DNA of 53,966 nt from Streptococcus agalactiae ATCC 13813 (GCF_000186445.1 NZ_GL636070.1:927377-981342); one strand, 5' to 3'; counted from the first letter of the stretch, positions 7,688-17,185 are shown. Made by a program: numbers and translations. The notes: a model not told the origin generated them from the sequence alone.

Positions 7688-9469
7688 TTAACCCTCGCTA
7701 TCAATAAGTTGGAGAGCTCTTTGATAATAATTAGGGCTATTTTTGATATCTTTATTAATGACCTTGAAAAGATTGAGTTCATCTGTGATGATTCCATTAA
7801 CTGGGCTTTGTAAATAACGTATCATAAGGTTATCACGGTTAATAGTCCAAACATAGAGCTGTTTATTATATTCTTGGGCGAGATATGCAATCCAATCATT
7901 GTATGAAAATTCCTCAATCCCATAAAAGTCAACGTTATGATTTTGAAGCGTCCCCCAGTGTAGTGGGATTAGGTAACCTGTATCAAGTTGTGGCAATTTT
8001 TTCTCAACCTTTTCAATGAGTGTCAAGTTGAGAGACATTACTTTATGCTTGGTTGATAGACGAAGCTCTTTAAATTCTTTGATAAATTCATCCGCATAGA
8101 TATCGAGGTTTTGATTATACGGTTTCAATTCAATCATGATTTTTTGATCTAGTGACTGAGCGGTCTTCATAAATTCTGCAAATGATGGAATGTAACTAGC
8201 AAAACGCCCTTGGTGAATTGGGATTTTTGTAACTTGATCTAAAGTTAGTTTAGAAACATCTTTGTTCATACCAGAGAGTCGTTTGAGATTATCATCATGG
8301 ATGACTACTAATTTATGATCTTTTGTCATGATAACATCCATCTCTGAGTAATCTGCTTTTGCTTTATGGGCTGCTTTTAATGCTTCAATAGAATTTTCAA
8401 CGCCATGTGATGTATCACCACGATGGGCTATTAATTCTTTTTTAATTGAAATGTTATCTTGTAAGAGAGCCAGAGCTATAGCATTTTTTAAGGCAGTGGT
8501 ACCAATAGCTAGAGCTAGGATAACACAAGCAATGTGTTTAAATTTTTGCTTATGTTGGACGCCTTTCCAAGCTCTCCATTGTTGAACAATACTTTTATTT
8601 TGTTTAATATCTGCTAATAGGTGACTTATGATTAAACATTTAATAAGAAGTGTTACGGCAAAAAGTATTGATTTTAAAAGGTTATAGAAAGTGGCTTGAA
8701 GAGGAAAATTGTTTCCAGAATGATCAATGAATGAAAATGTACCAGCAACAACAGCTAGTGCAACTGTTCCAATTACAGATATAAATAAACTGGTTAAAAT
8801 AATTTTACTTAGAAGACGCCACTGACGCTTTCCGTGGCTAAGTTTCCAACTCTCTAAAAGTGCTTCTTTAGCATTGTAGTCAGTTAAAATGGTCAGCGGG
8901 AGAAAATAAATTAATCGAAGGTTTAAGTAACAAATAAGCAGTAAAAGGGTAGAGTAACCTATCTTTCCAAAGACTGTCTTTGTTAACTCGCCAGAAATAA
9001 AGTCAGGAATTTTAAGATGCTCTAGTATACTTGACCTTAGACCAAGGTTAGCTAGAGGAATTGTCAAAAGTAAGTAGATTGATACCCAAATTAGCTGTGG
9101 TCCTAAAAGTGATTTTATTTTTTTAGGAAAGATTGTTAGCCATTTTTTGATACTGAGAGAAAATTCAGTTTTCAGTATGGCAATAGTATAGATAGCGAAC
9201 TCAGTATAGATGAACCCAATTAGGATTACGATATAAAGTATAAAGAGTAATAAAGCTAAGGGATGATTAAAAAGCAAAGTCCAATTGTCTTTAGTCACTG
9301 CGGGAGTATTTGACAATATCAATATCCGACGAAAGATAAAACTCAGAATTCCTTTTACTAAATAAGCAACTAAAGTTTGGATTAAGATACCAGTTCCAAT
9401 GTAAACCCAAAATTGATTTTTTAAAGAGGTTAAGGTTAGAAAAAAATCTTCTTTTAATGCTCGTAGCAT
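7688..9469 (-). CDS. Membrane-bound glycerophosphodiester phosphodiesterase
   Basis: 593 residues from the ATG at 9469, which has GGAG seven bases upstream (an earlier in-frame start lacks a ribosome site). Residues 1 to about 340 hold around eight hydrophobic segments of the GDPD-associated membrane domain. The C-terminal catalytic GDPD TIM barrel begins with IAHRGDTSHGVENS (His349 is the expected general acid/base) and continues EMDVIMTKDHKLVVIHDD, MIELKPY and YVWTIN. The family hydrolyses glycerophosphodiesters to glycerol-3-phosphate and an alcohol. The active domain faces one side of the membrane; which side cannot be told here. Its promoter (TGGTACAAT, minus strand, 9499-9507) lies about 36 bases downstream of an AAACCGGTTT palindrome. 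Confidence 0.9.
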   Translation of the reverse strand: MLRALKEDFFLTLTSLKNQFWVYIGTGILIQTLVAYLVKGILSFIFRRILILSNTPAVTKDNWTLLFNHPLALLLFILYIVILIGFIYTEFAIYTIAILKTEFSLSIKKWLTIFPKKIKSLLGPQLIWVSIYLLLTIPLANLGLRSSILEHLKIPDFISGELTKTVFGKIGYSTLLLLICYLNLRLIYFLPLTILTDYNAKEALLESWKLSHGKRQWRLLSKIILTSLFISVIGTVALAVVAGTFSFIDHSGNNFPLQATFYNLLKSILFAVTLLIKCLIISHLLADIKQNKSIVQQWRAWKGVQHKQKFKHIACVILALAIGTTALKNAIALALLQDNISIKKELIAHRGDTSHGVENSIEALKAAHKAKADYSEMDVIMTKDHKLVVIHDDNLKRLSGMNKDVSKLTLDQVTKIPIHQGRFASYIPSFAEFMKTAQSLDQKIMIELKPYNQNLDIYADEFIKEFKELRLSTKHKVMSLNLTLIEKVEKKLPQLDTGYLIPLHWGTLQNHNVDFYGIEEFSYNDWIAYLAQEYNKQLYVWTINRDNLMIRYLQSPVNGIITDELNLFKVINKDIKNSPNYYQRALQLIDSEG

Positions 9470-9537
9470 GAATAGCTCCTTTTTTATAGTCATTAGATAT
9501 TGTACCACAAGTTTGTTTGTTTTTTATGGTAGTTTTC

Positions 9538-9547
9538 AAACCGGTTT
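9538..9547. promoter_or_regulatory. AAACCGGTTT palindrome, possible LacI-family operator
   Basis: A perfect 10-base palindrome in the divergent spacer between the phosphodiesterase and nitroreductase genes. The same sequence occurs at the hylB transcription start (38474-38483). CG-centred palindromes of this kind are typical LacI/GalR-family operators. Which of the two divergent genes it controls is unclear. Confidence 0.45.
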
Positions 9548-9638
9548 CACTTTTTTATCAATTTTGCCTTCAAAAGCTGAAACGCATTTTAAAAAGTGAT
9601 AGAATAGTAGGGAAAATCAAATAGAATAGGAGGTTTTT

Positions 9639-10241
9639 ATGAAATTTCTAGAATTAAATAAGAAGCGCCATGCTGTGAAACATTTTAATGATAAACCAGT
9701 CGACTTTAAAGATGTTAGAACTGCTATTGAAATTGCGACATTAGCGCCATCTGCTAATAATATTCAGCCTTGGAAGTTTGTCGTTGTCCAAGAAAAAAAA
9801 TCTGCTCTAGCAGAAGGTTTACCGGAAAGTAATTGTAACCAAATTAATCAAGCGCAGTATGTTATTGCTTTATTTACAGATACAGATTTAGGACAGAGAT
9901 CACGGAAAATAGCTCGTATTGGTCGTAGATCTCTTCCTGATGATTTAATTGGTTATTACATGGAAACTCTACCACCACGCTATGCTTTATATAGTGAAAA
10001 ACAAACTGGAGAGTATCTCTCTTTAAATGCAGGTATCGTTGCTATGAATTTAGTACTTGCCTTGACAGATCAAGGTATTAGTTCTAATATGATTTTAGGG
10101 TTCGATAAAGCGATTACTAATGATGTCTTAGAGATAGATAAACGTTTTAGACCAGAAATATTAATTACTGTTGGTTATAGTGATGAAAAGGTTGAACCTA
10201 GTTATCGTTTGCCAGTTGATCATATTATTGAAAAACGTTAA
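9639..10241 (+). CDS. Nitroreductase-family flavoprotein
   Basis: 200 residues of the nitroreductase fold, which binds FMN and uses NAD(P)H. The N-terminal motif KKRHAVKHFNDKPV and LAPSANNIQPWKFVVV (FMN phosphate and isoalloxazine contacts) are diagnostic. LSLNAGIVAMNLVLALTDQGISSNMILGF is the usual dimer and cofactor helix. The natural substrate cannot be read. AGGAGG precedes the ATG, and a TGATAGAAT extended -10 lies at 9597-9605. The next gene, pepV, starts 46 bases on with its own ribosome site and may be co-transcribed. Confidence 0.88.
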   Translation: MKFLELNKKRHAVKHFNDKPVDFKDVRTAIEIATLAPSANNIQPWKFVVVQEKKSALAEGLPESNCNQINQAQYVIALFTDTDLGQRSRKIARIGRRSLPDDLIGYYMETLPPRYALYSEKQTGEYLSLNAGIVAMNLVLALTDQGISSNMILGFDKAITNDVLEIDKRFRPEILITVGYSDEKVEPSYRLPVDHIIEKR

Positions 10242-10287
10242 TTTTTAAGCACAAACTACATAATATTTTATAGAAGGAGTTGCCGTA

Positions 10288-11694
10288 ATGACAATTGATT
10301 TTAGAGCAGAAGTAGACAAACGCAAAGACGCTTTGATGGACGATTTAATAAATCTTCTTCGCATTAACTCGGAGCGTGATGATTCACAAGCTGATGCAGA
10401 GCATCCATTTGGTCCTGGACCTGTAAAAGCCTTGGAATTTTTCCTTGAGATGGCTGAGCGAGATGGCTACGAAACAAAAAACGTAGATAATTATGCGGGA
10501 CACTTTACATTTGGTCAAGGCGAAGAAGAACTAGGTATTTTTGGGCATTTAGATGTTGTTCCTGCAGGCAGCGGTTGGGATACAGACCCTTATGAACCAG
10601 TTATCAAGGATAACCGTTTATATGCTCGAGGCTCATCAGACGATAAGGGACCAACAATGGCATGTTATTATGCTCTAAAAATTATTAAAGAGCTTGGGCT
10701 ACCAACATCTAAGAAAGTTCGTTTTGTTGTAGGAACTGATGAAGAATCTGGATGGGGAGATATGGATTACTACTTCGAACATGTTGGTCTTCCAAAACCT
10801 GATTTTGGTTTCTCTCCAGATGCAGAATTTCCAATTATAAATGGTGAAAAAGGTAATATTACTGAATATTTACATTTTTCAGGAGAAAATAAGGGAGCTG
10901 TTAGACTGCATAGCTTTTCTGGCGGACTTCGCGAAAACATGGTTCCAGAATCAGCCACAGCACGTTTCACAAGTCATTTAGATCAGACAACACTTGGGGC
11001 TAGTCTAGCTGATTTTGCAAGTAAACATAATTTGAAAGCAGAATTATCTGTAGAAGATGAGCAATATACAGCAACAGTTTATGGTAAATCTGCTCATGGT
11101 TCAACACCACAAGAAGGTGTTAATGGGGCGACTTATTTAGCTCTTTATCTAAGTCAATTTGATTTTGAAGGTCCTGCTCGTGCTTTCTTAGATGTTACAG
11201 CCAACATTATTCACGAAGACTTCTCAGGTGAAAAACTTGGAGTAGCTTATGAAGATGACTGTATGGGACCATTGAGCATGAATGCAGGTGTCTTCCAGTT
11301 TGATGAAACTAATGATGATAATACTATCGCTCTTAATTTCCGTTACCCACAAGGGACAGATGCTAAAACTATCCAAACTAAGCTTGAGAAACTTAACGGA
11401 GTTGAAAAAGTGACTCTTTCTGACCATGAACACACACCACACTATGTACCTATGGACGATGAATTAGTATCAACCTTACTAGCTGTCTATGAAAAGCAAA
11501 CTGGTCTTAAAGGACATGAACAGGTTATTGGTGGTGGGACATTTGGTCGCTTACTTGAACGGGGTGTTGCATACGGTGCCATGTTCCCAGGAGATGAAAA
11601 CACTATGCATCAAGCTAATGAGTACATGCCTTTAGAAAATATTTTCCGTTCGGCTGCTATCTACGCAGAAGCTATCTATGAATTAATCAAATAA
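10288..11694 (+). CDS. pepV: Dipeptidase PepV (M20 family)
   Basis: 468 residues, the usual length of the lactic-acid-bacterial dinuclear zinc dipeptidase that frees amino acids from dipeptides in the cytoplasm. Zinc-site residues are visible: H87 in FGHLDVV, D119 in RGSSDDKG, the catalytic and metal-binding glutamates E152-E153 in GTDEESGWGD, the aspartate in SPDAEFP, and a late histidine in GDENTMHQANE. H87 and D119 match the numbering of the characterised Lactobacillus PepV. GAAGGAG precedes the start. It probably feeds peptide-derived amino acids to this auxotrophic organism. Confidence 0.95.
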   Translation: MTIDFRAEVDKRKDALMDDLINLLRINSERDDSQADAEHPFGPGPVKALEFFLEMAERDGYETKNVDNYAGHFTFGQGEEELGIFGHLDVVPAGSGWDTDPYEPVIKDNRLYARGSSDDKGPTMACYYALKIIKELGLPTSKKVRFVVGTDEESGWGDMDYYFEHVGLPKPDFGFSPDAEFPIINGEKGNITEYLHFSGENKGAVRLHSFSGGLRENMVPESATARFTSHLDQTTLGASLADFASKHNLKAELSVEDEQYTATVYGKSAHGSTPQEGVNGATYLALYLSQFDFEGPARAFLDVTANIIHEDFSGEKLGVAYEDDCMGPLSMNAGVFQFDETNDDNTIALNFRYPQGTDAKTIQTKLEKLNGVEKVTLSDHEHTPHYVPMDDELVSTLLAVYEKQTGLKGHEQVIGGGTFGRLLERGVAYGAMFPGDENTMHQANEYMPLENIFRSAAIYAEAIYELIK

Positions 11695-11738
11695 AATAAT
11701 CCTTAAACTAAATATGTGATCAATGATAAAGGGTGGTG

Positions 11739-11763
11739 AAGACATGAAAGTGTCTTTGCCTCT
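11739..11763 (+). terminator. Weak hairpin after pepV
   Basis: AAGACA (11739-11744) pairs with TGTCTT (11751-11756), followed by a T/C-rich stretch with TTTT. It is possibly a leaky terminator between pepV and the glycosylase-like gene. Confidence 0.35.
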
Positions 11764-11790
11764 TTTCATAAGGTTAGATTTGGAGACTTT

Positions 11791-12375
11791 ATGACTGACT
11801 TGGAAAAAATTATTAAAGCAATAAAAAGTGATTCACAGAATCAAAATTATACAGAAAATGGTATTGATCCTTTGTTTGCTGCTCCTAAAACAGCTAGGAT
11901 CAATATTGTTGGCCAAGCACCTGGTTTAAAAACTCAAGAAGCAAGACTCTATTGGAAAGATAAATCTGGAGATCGTCTACGCCAGTGGCTTGGAGTTGAT
12001 GAAGAGACATTTTACCATTCTGGAAAATTTGCTGTTTTACCTTTAGATTTTTATTACCCAGGCAAAGGAAAATCAGGAGATTTACCCCCTAGAAAAGGTT
12101 TTGCGGAGAAATGGCACCCTCTTATTTTAAAAGAAATGCCTAATGTTCAATTGACCTTGCTAGTTGGTCAGTATGCTCAGAAATATTATCTTGGAAGCTC
12201 CGCACATAAAAATCTAACAGAAACAGTTAAAGCTTACAAAGACTATCTACCCGATTATTTACCCCTGGTTCACCCATCACCGCGAAATCAAATTTGGCTA
12301 AAGAAGAATCCATGGTTTGAAAAAGATCTAATCGTTGATTTACAAAAGATAGTAGCAGATATTTTAAAAGATTAA
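11791..12375 (+). CDS. Uracil-DNA glycosylase superfamily protein
   Basis: 194 residues with the UDG-fold landmarks: INIVGQAPGLKTQEARLYWKDKSG (motif 1, GQAPG in the place of the water-activating loop), LLVGQYAQKYYLG as the central strand, and PLVHPSPRNQIW (motif 2, HPSPRN). This pattern is that of the UDG-like family common in Firmicutes, distinct from Ung. Removal of uracil or another damaged base is likely but not certain for this subgroup. GGAG precedes the ATG by about five bases. The PHP gene follows 14 bases later, suggesting co-transcription. Confidence 0.85.
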   Translation: MTDLEKIIKAIKSDSQNQNYTENGIDPLFAAPKTARINIVGQAPGLKTQEARLYWKDKSGDRLRQWLGVDEETFYHSGKFAVLPLDFYYPGKGKSGDLPPRKGFAEKWHPLILKEMPNVQLTLLVGQYAQKYYLGSSAHKNLTETVKAYKDYLPDYLPLVHPSPRNQIWLKKNPWFEKDLIVDLQKIVADILKD

Positions 12376-12389
12376 GGATAGGAGTTGGT

Positions 12390-13124
12390 ATGAGAGATAA
12401 TCATCTACACACGTATTTTTCCTATGATTGTCAAACGGCATTTGAGGACTATATTAATGGTTTTACAGGTGAATTTATCACAACAGAACATTTTGATTTA
12501 TCAAATCCTTACACCGGTCAAGACGATGTTCCTGATTATAGTGCTTATTGTCAAAAAATAGATTATCTTAATCAGAAATATGGAAATCGATTTAAAAAAG
12601 GAATTGAAATCGGTTATTTTAAAGATAGGGAATCAGATATTTTAGATTATTTAAAAAATAAAGAATTTGATTTAAAACTATTGTCAATCCATCATAATGG
12701 TAGGTATGATTATCTGCAAGAAGAAGCTCTGAAAGTACCAACAAAGGAGCTTTTAGCAGATTACTTTAATCGTATGGAATTTGCCATAGGCCGTGTGGAA
12801 GCGCACGTTTTAGCTCACTTTGATTATGGTTTTCGTAAGTTAAACTTAGATGTAGAAGATTTAAAACCGTTTGAAACGCAATTGAAGCGCATTTTCATAA
12901 AGATGTTATCTAAGGGGTTAGCTTTTGAACTAAATACCAAATCCCTTTATCTATATGGGAATGAAAAACTTTATCGCTATGCTTTAGAGATACTCAAACA
13001 GCTTGGTTGTAAACAATACTCTATAGGCTCTGACGGTCATATTCCTGAACATTTTTGTTATGAATTTGATAGACTTCAAGGTCTGCTAAAGGACTATCAA
13101 ATTGATGAAAATCATTTGATATGA
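12390..13124 (+). CDS. PHP-domain phosphatase (histidinol-phosphatase-like)
   Basis: 244 residues of the polymerase-and-histidinol-phosphatase superfamily. Metal-ligand motifs are present: DNHLHTYFSYDC at the N-terminus, TTEHFD, GIEIGYF, LSIHHNG, VLAHFDYG and SIGSDGHIPEH. The length and order match HisK/HisJ-type histidinol-phosphate phosphatases. No other histidine biosynthesis gene is nearby, so the substrate could be another phosphoester. The GGAG ribosome site and 14-base spacing from the preceding gene fit one operon, closed by the hairpin at 13138-13169. Confidence 0.85.
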   Translation: MRDNHLHTYFSYDCQTAFEDYINGFTGEFITTEHFDLSNPYTGQDDVPDYSAYCQKIDYLNQKYGNRFKKGIEIGYFKDRESDILDYLKNKEFDLKLLSIHHNGRYDYLQEEALKVPTKELLADYFNRMEFAIGRVEAHVLAHFDYGFRKLNLDVEDLKPFETQLKRIFIKMLSKGLAFELNTKSLYLYGNEKLYRYALEILKQLGCKQYSIGSDGHIPEHFCYEFDRLQGLLKDYQIDENHLI

Positions 13125-13137
13125 GGAAATTTTTGAT

Positions 13138-13169
13138 AAAAAAGCTAGGCAATATTGCTTAGCTTTTTT
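13138..13169 (+). terminator. Terminator after the PHP gene
   Basis: An A-rich lead and AGCTAGGC pair with GCTTAGCT around a short AATATT loop, followed by a T6 run. Confidence 0.8.
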
Positions 13170-13227
13170 GTAATGCTATTGATAGTTTTAGTGAAAATTT
13201 CAAAAAAATAAAGAAATCATTTACTTG

Positions 13228-13256
13228 TTGCAAGCGCTTGCGTAAATTGTTATGAT
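13228..13256 (+). promoter_or_regulatory. pulA promoter with overlapping cre (CcpA) operator
   Basis: The -35 TTGCAA (13228-13233), a 17-base spacer and the -10 TATGAT (13251-13256, with TGT in front as an extended -10) form a strong sigma-70 promoter. TGCAAGCGCTTGCG at 13229-13242 is a near-perfect catabolite-responsive element containing a 12-base palindrome and it covers the -35. CcpA bound there should block transcription, so pullulanase would be repressed when preferred sugars are present. Confidence 0.85.
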
Positions 13257-13292
13257 TTTATTGGTAACAATTCATTAAAAAAGGAGAATGAT

Positions 13293-16200
13293 ATGAAAAG
13301 AAAAGACTTATTTGGTGATAAACAAACTCAATACACGATTAGAAAGTTAAGTGTTGGAGTAGCTTCAGTTGCAACAGGGGTATGTATTTTTCTTCATAGT
13401 CCACAGGTATTTGCTGAAGAAGTAAGTGTTTCTCCTGCAACTACAGCGATTGCAGAGTCGAATATTAATCAGGTTGACAACCAACAATCTACTAATTTAA
13501 AAGATGACATAAACTCAAACTCTGAGACGGTTGTGACACCCTCAGATATGCCGGATACCAAGCAATTAGTATCAGATGAAACTGACACTCAAAAGGGAGT
13601 GACAGAGCCGGATAAGGCGACAAGCCTGCTTGAAGAAAATAAAGGTCCTGTTTCAGATAAAAATACCTTAGATTTAAAAGTAGCACCATCTACATTGCAA
13701 AATACTCCCGACAAAACTTCTCAAGCTATAGGTGCTCCAAGCCCTACCTTGAAAGTAGCTAATCAAGCTCCACGGATTGAAAATGGTTACTTTAGGCTAC
13801 ATCTTAAAGAATTGCCTCAAGGTCATCCTGTAGAAAGCACTGGACTTTGGATATGGGGAGATGTTGATCAACCGTCTAGTAATTGGCCAAATGGTGCTAT
13901 CCCTATGACTGATGCTAAGAAAGATGATTACGGTTATTATGTTGATTTTAAATTATCTGAAAAACAACGAAAACAAATATCTTTTTTAATTAATAACAAA
14001 GCAGGGACAAATTTAAGCGGCGATCATCATATTCCATTATTACGACCTGAGATGAACCAAGTTTGGATTGATGAAAAGTACGGTATACATACTTATCAAC
14101 CCCTCAAAGAAGGGTATGTCCGTATTAACTATTTGAGTTCCTCTAGTAACTATGACCACTTATCAGCATGGCTCTTTAAAGATGTTGCAACCCCCTCAAC
14201 AACTTGGCCAGATGGTAGTAATTTTGTGAATCAAGGACTATATGGAAGGTATATTGATGTATCACTAAAAACTAACGCCAAAGAGATTGGTTTTCTAATC
14301 TTAGATGAAAGTAAGACAGGAGATGCAGTGAAAGTTCAACCCAACGACTATGTTTTTAGAGATTTAGCTAACCATAACCAAATTTTTGTAAAAGATAAGG
14401 ATCCAAAGGTTTATAATAATTCTTATTACATTGATCAAGTGCAGCTAAAGAATGCCCAACAAATTGATTTAACAAGTATTCAAGCAAGTTTTACAACTCT
14501 AGATGGGGTAGATAAAACTGAAATTTTAAAAGAATTGAAAGTGACTGATAAAAATCAAAATGCTATACAAATTTCTGATATCACTCTCGATACTAGTAAA
14601 TCTCTTTTAATAATCAAAGGCGACTTTAATCCTAAACAAGGTCATTTCAACATATCTTATAATGGTAACAATGTCATGACAAGGCAATCTTGGGAATTTA
14701 AAGACCAACTTTATGCTTATAGTGGAAATTTAGGTGCAGTTCTCAATCAAGATGGTTCAAAAGTTGAAGCCAGCCTCTGGTCACCGAGTGGTGATAGTGT
14801 CACTATGATTATTTATGACAAAGATAACCAAAACAGGGTTGTAGCGACTACCCCCCTTGTGAAAAATAATAAAGGTGTTTGGCAGACGATACTTGATACT
14901 AAATTAGGTATTAAAAACTATACTGGTTACTATTATCTTTACGAAATAAAAAGAGGTAAGGATAAGGTTAAGATTTTAGATCCTTATGCAAAGTCATTAG
15001 CAGAGTGGGATAGTAATACTGTTAATGACGATATTAAAACGGCTAAAGCAGCTTTTGTAAATCCAAGTCAACTTGGACCTCAAAATTTAAGTTTTGCTAA
15101 AATTGCTAATTTTAAAGGAAGACAAGATGCTGTTATATACGAAGCACATGTAAGAGACTTCACTTCTGATCGATCTTTGGATGGAAAATTAAAAAATCAA
15201 TTTGGTACCTTTGCAGCCTTTTCAGAGAAACTAGATTATTTACAGAAATTAGGAGTTACACACATTCAGCTTTTACCGGTATTGAGTTATTTTTATGTTA
15301 ATGAAATGGATAAGTCACGCTCAACAGCTTACACTTCCTCAGACAATAATTACAATTGGGGCTACGACCCACAGAGCTATTTTGCTCTTTCTGGAATGTA
15401 TTCAGAGAAACCAAAAGATCCATCAGCACGTATTGCCGAATTAAAACAATTAATACATGATATTCATAAACGTGGCATGGGTGTTATACTTGATGTCGTC
15501 TATAATCACACTGCAAAAACTTATCTCTTTGAGGATATAGAACCTAATTATTATCACTTTATGAATGAAGATGGTTCACCAAGAGAAAGTTTTGGAGGGG
15601 GACGTTTAGGAACCACCCATGCAATGAGTCGTCGTGTTTTGGTTGATTCCATTAAATATCTTACAAGTGAATTTAAAGTTGATGGTTTCCGTTTTGATAT
15701 GATGGGAGATCATGATGCGGCTGCGATTGAATTAGCTTATAAAGAAGCTAAAGCTATTAATCCTAATATGATTATGATTGGTGAGGGCTGGAGAACATTC
15801 CAAGGTGATCAAGGTAAGCCGGTTAAACCAGCTGACCAAGATTGGATGAAGTCAACCGATACAGTTGGCGTCTTTTCAGATGATATTCGTAATAGCTTGA
15901 AATCTGGTTTTCCAAATGAAGGTACTCCAGCTTTCATCACAGGTGGCCCACAATCTTTACAAGGTATTTTTAAAAATATCAAAGCACAACCTGGGAATTT
16001 TGAAGCAGATTCGCCAGGAGATGTGGTGCAGTATATTGCTGCACATGATAACCTTACCTTGCATGATGTGATTGCAAAATCAATTAATAAAGACCCTAAG
16101 GTAGCTGAAGAAGAGATTCATAGACGTCTGCGTTTAGGAAATGTAATGATTTTAACATCTCAAGGGACAGCATTCATTCATTCTGGTCAAGAGTATGGTC

Positions 16201-17051
16201 GTACGAAGCGTTTACTTAACCCTAATTACATGACAAAAGTTTCAGATGACAAATTGCCTAATAAAGCAACACTTATTGAAGCTGTTAAAGAATACCCATA
16301 TTTTATTCATGATTCATATGATTCTTCAGATGCCATTAATCATTTTGATTGGGCAGCAGCCACAGATAATAACAAACACCCAATTTCAACGAAAACACAG
16401 GCCTATACAGCAGGTTTAATCACATTAAGGCGTTCAACAGATGCTTTCCGGAAATTGAGCAAAGCAGAAATTGATCGTGAGGTTAGCTTGATTACAGAGG
16501 TAGGTCAAGGTGATATTAAAGAAAAAGATTTGGTTATTGCTTACCAAACAATAGATTCTAAAGGTGATATTTACGCAGTATTTGTTAATGCTGATAGTAA
16601 AGCTAGAAACGTTTTACTAGGTGAAAAATATAAACACCTTTTAAAAGGGCAAGTAATTGTTGATGCTGATCAAGCAGGGATTAAACCAATCTCAACTCCT
16701 AGAGGTGTTCATTTTGAAAAAGATAGTTTGCTGATTGATCCATTAACAGCAATTGTGATTAAAGTTGGCAAAGTTGCCCCTAGTCCTAAGGAGGAATTGC
16801 AAGCAGATTACCCCAAAACCCAATCTTTCAAGGAATCTAAAACGGTAGAAAAAGTAAATAGAATAGCTAATAAGACCTCAATAATTCCTGTAGTTTCTAA
16901 GAAAGCCGATTCATATCTGACAAATGAAGCTAATTTGCCAAAAACTGGAGATAAGTCATCAAAAATACTAAGTGTAGTAGGAATAAGCATTCTAGCAAGC
17001 CTACTTGCTCTAGTAGGTCTCTCTTTAAAGAGGAATCGTCACTTAAAATAA
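13293..17051 (+). CDS. pulA: Cell-wall-anchored pullulanase (surface alpha-glucan debranching enzyme)
   Basis: 1252 residues. The YSIRK-type signal peptide shows as YTIRKLSVGVASVATG and cleaves near FAEE (residue 42). A Ser/Thr-rich linker reaches about 155. Two CBM41 starch-binding modules follow (about 165-265 and 270-375; paired G.WIWGDV and SAWLFKDV motifs), then a CBM48-like domain near 480-570 and a GH13 pullulanase barrel from about 610. Catalytic residues are D802 (DGFRFD), E831 (GEGW) and D919 (AHDN); NYNWGYDP is the type I pullulanase signature. LPKTG, a hydrophobic segment and a KRNRHLK tail form the sortase anchor. It cleaves alpha-1,6 links of pullulan, starch or glycogen on the cell surface. 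The cre at 13229 predicts catabolite repression; AAGGAG precedes the ATG. Confidence 0.95.
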   Translation: MKRKDLFGDKQTQYTIRKLSVGVASVATGVCIFLHSPQVFAEEVSVSPATTAIAESNINQVDNQQSTNLKDDINSNSETVVTPSDMPDTKQLVSDETDTQKGVTEPDKATSLLEENKGPVSDKNTLDLKVAPSTLQNTPDKTSQAIGAPSPTLKVANQAPRIENGYFRLHLKELPQGHPVESTGLWIWGDVDQPSSNWPNGAIPMTDAKKDDYGYYVDFKLSEKQRKQISFLINNKAGTNLSGDHHIPLLRPEMNQVWIDEKYGIHTYQPLKEGYVRINYLSSSSNYDHLSAWLFKDVATPSTTWPDGSNFVNQGLYGRYIDVSLKTNAKEIGFLILDESKTGDAVKVQPNDYVFRDLANHNQIFVKDKDPKVYNNSYYIDQVQLKNAQQIDLTSIQASFTTLDGVDKTEILKELKVTDKNQNAIQISDITLDTSKSLLIIKGDFNPKQGHFNISYNGNNVMTRQSWEFKDQLYAYSGNLGAVLNQDGSKVEASLWSPSGDSVTMIIYDKDNQNRVVATTPLVKNNKGVWQTILDTKLGIKNYTGYYYLYEIKRGKDKVKILDPYAKSLAEWDSNTVNDDIKTAKAAFVNPSQLGPQNLSFAKIANFKGRQDAVIYEAHVRDFTSDRSLDGKLKNQFGTFAAFSEKLDYLQKLGVTHIQLLPVLSYFYVNEMDKSRSTAYTSSDNNYNWGYDPQSYFALSGMYSEKPKDPSARIAELKQLIHDIHKRGMGVILDVVYNHTAKTYLFEDIEPNYYHFMNEDGSPRESFGGGRLGTTHAMSRRVLVDSIKYLTSEFKVDGFRFDMMGDHDAAAIELAYKEAKAINPNMIMIGEGWRTFQGDQGKPVKPADQDWMKSTDTVGVFSDDIRNSLKSGFPNEGTPAFITGGPQSLQGIFKNIKAQPGNFEADSPGDVVQYIAAHDNLTLHDVIAKSINKDPKVAEEEIHRRLRLGNVMILTSQGTAFIHSGQEYGRTKRLLNPNYMTKVSDDKLPNKATLIEAVKEYPYFIHDSYDSSDAINHFDWAAATDNNKHPISTKTQAYTAGLITLRRSTDAFRKLSKAEIDREVSLITEVGQGDIKEKDLVIAYQTIDSKGDIYAVFVNADSKARNVLLGEKYKHLLKGQVIVDADQAGIKPISTPRGVHFEKDSLLIDPLTAIVIKVGKVAPSPKEELQADYPKTQSFKESKTVEKVNRIANKTSIIPVVSKKADSYLTNEANLPKTGDKSSKILSVVGISILASLLALVGLSLKRNRHLK

Positions 17052-17074
17052 AAGCAAACTTTAGAAGAGCTTAA

Positions 17075-17106
17075 AAAAGAAGTTAGTCAATGGACTAGCT
17101 TCTTTT
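17075..17106 (+). terminator. Terminator after pulA
   Basis: AAAGAAGTTAGTC pairs with GACTAGCTTCTTT around an AATG loop (13 pairs with one G-U), ending in a T run. Confidence 0.85.
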
Positions 17107-17146
17107 CATTAAGTTAATAAAATCACTTATCAGCAAAATCTAATTG

Positions 17147-17172
17147 TGTTATAATAGATGTAAACGTTTTTT
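17147..17172 (+). promoter_or_regulatory. Promoter and possible cre for the TDT transporter
   Basis: TGTTATAAT (17147-17155) is an extended -10. Just downstream, at the expected start of transcription, TGTAAACGTTTTTT (17159-17172) matches a cre consensus except in the last two positions, a location where CcpA would act as a roadblock. Confidence 0.5.
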
Positions 17173-17185
17173 TATGAGGTATATG

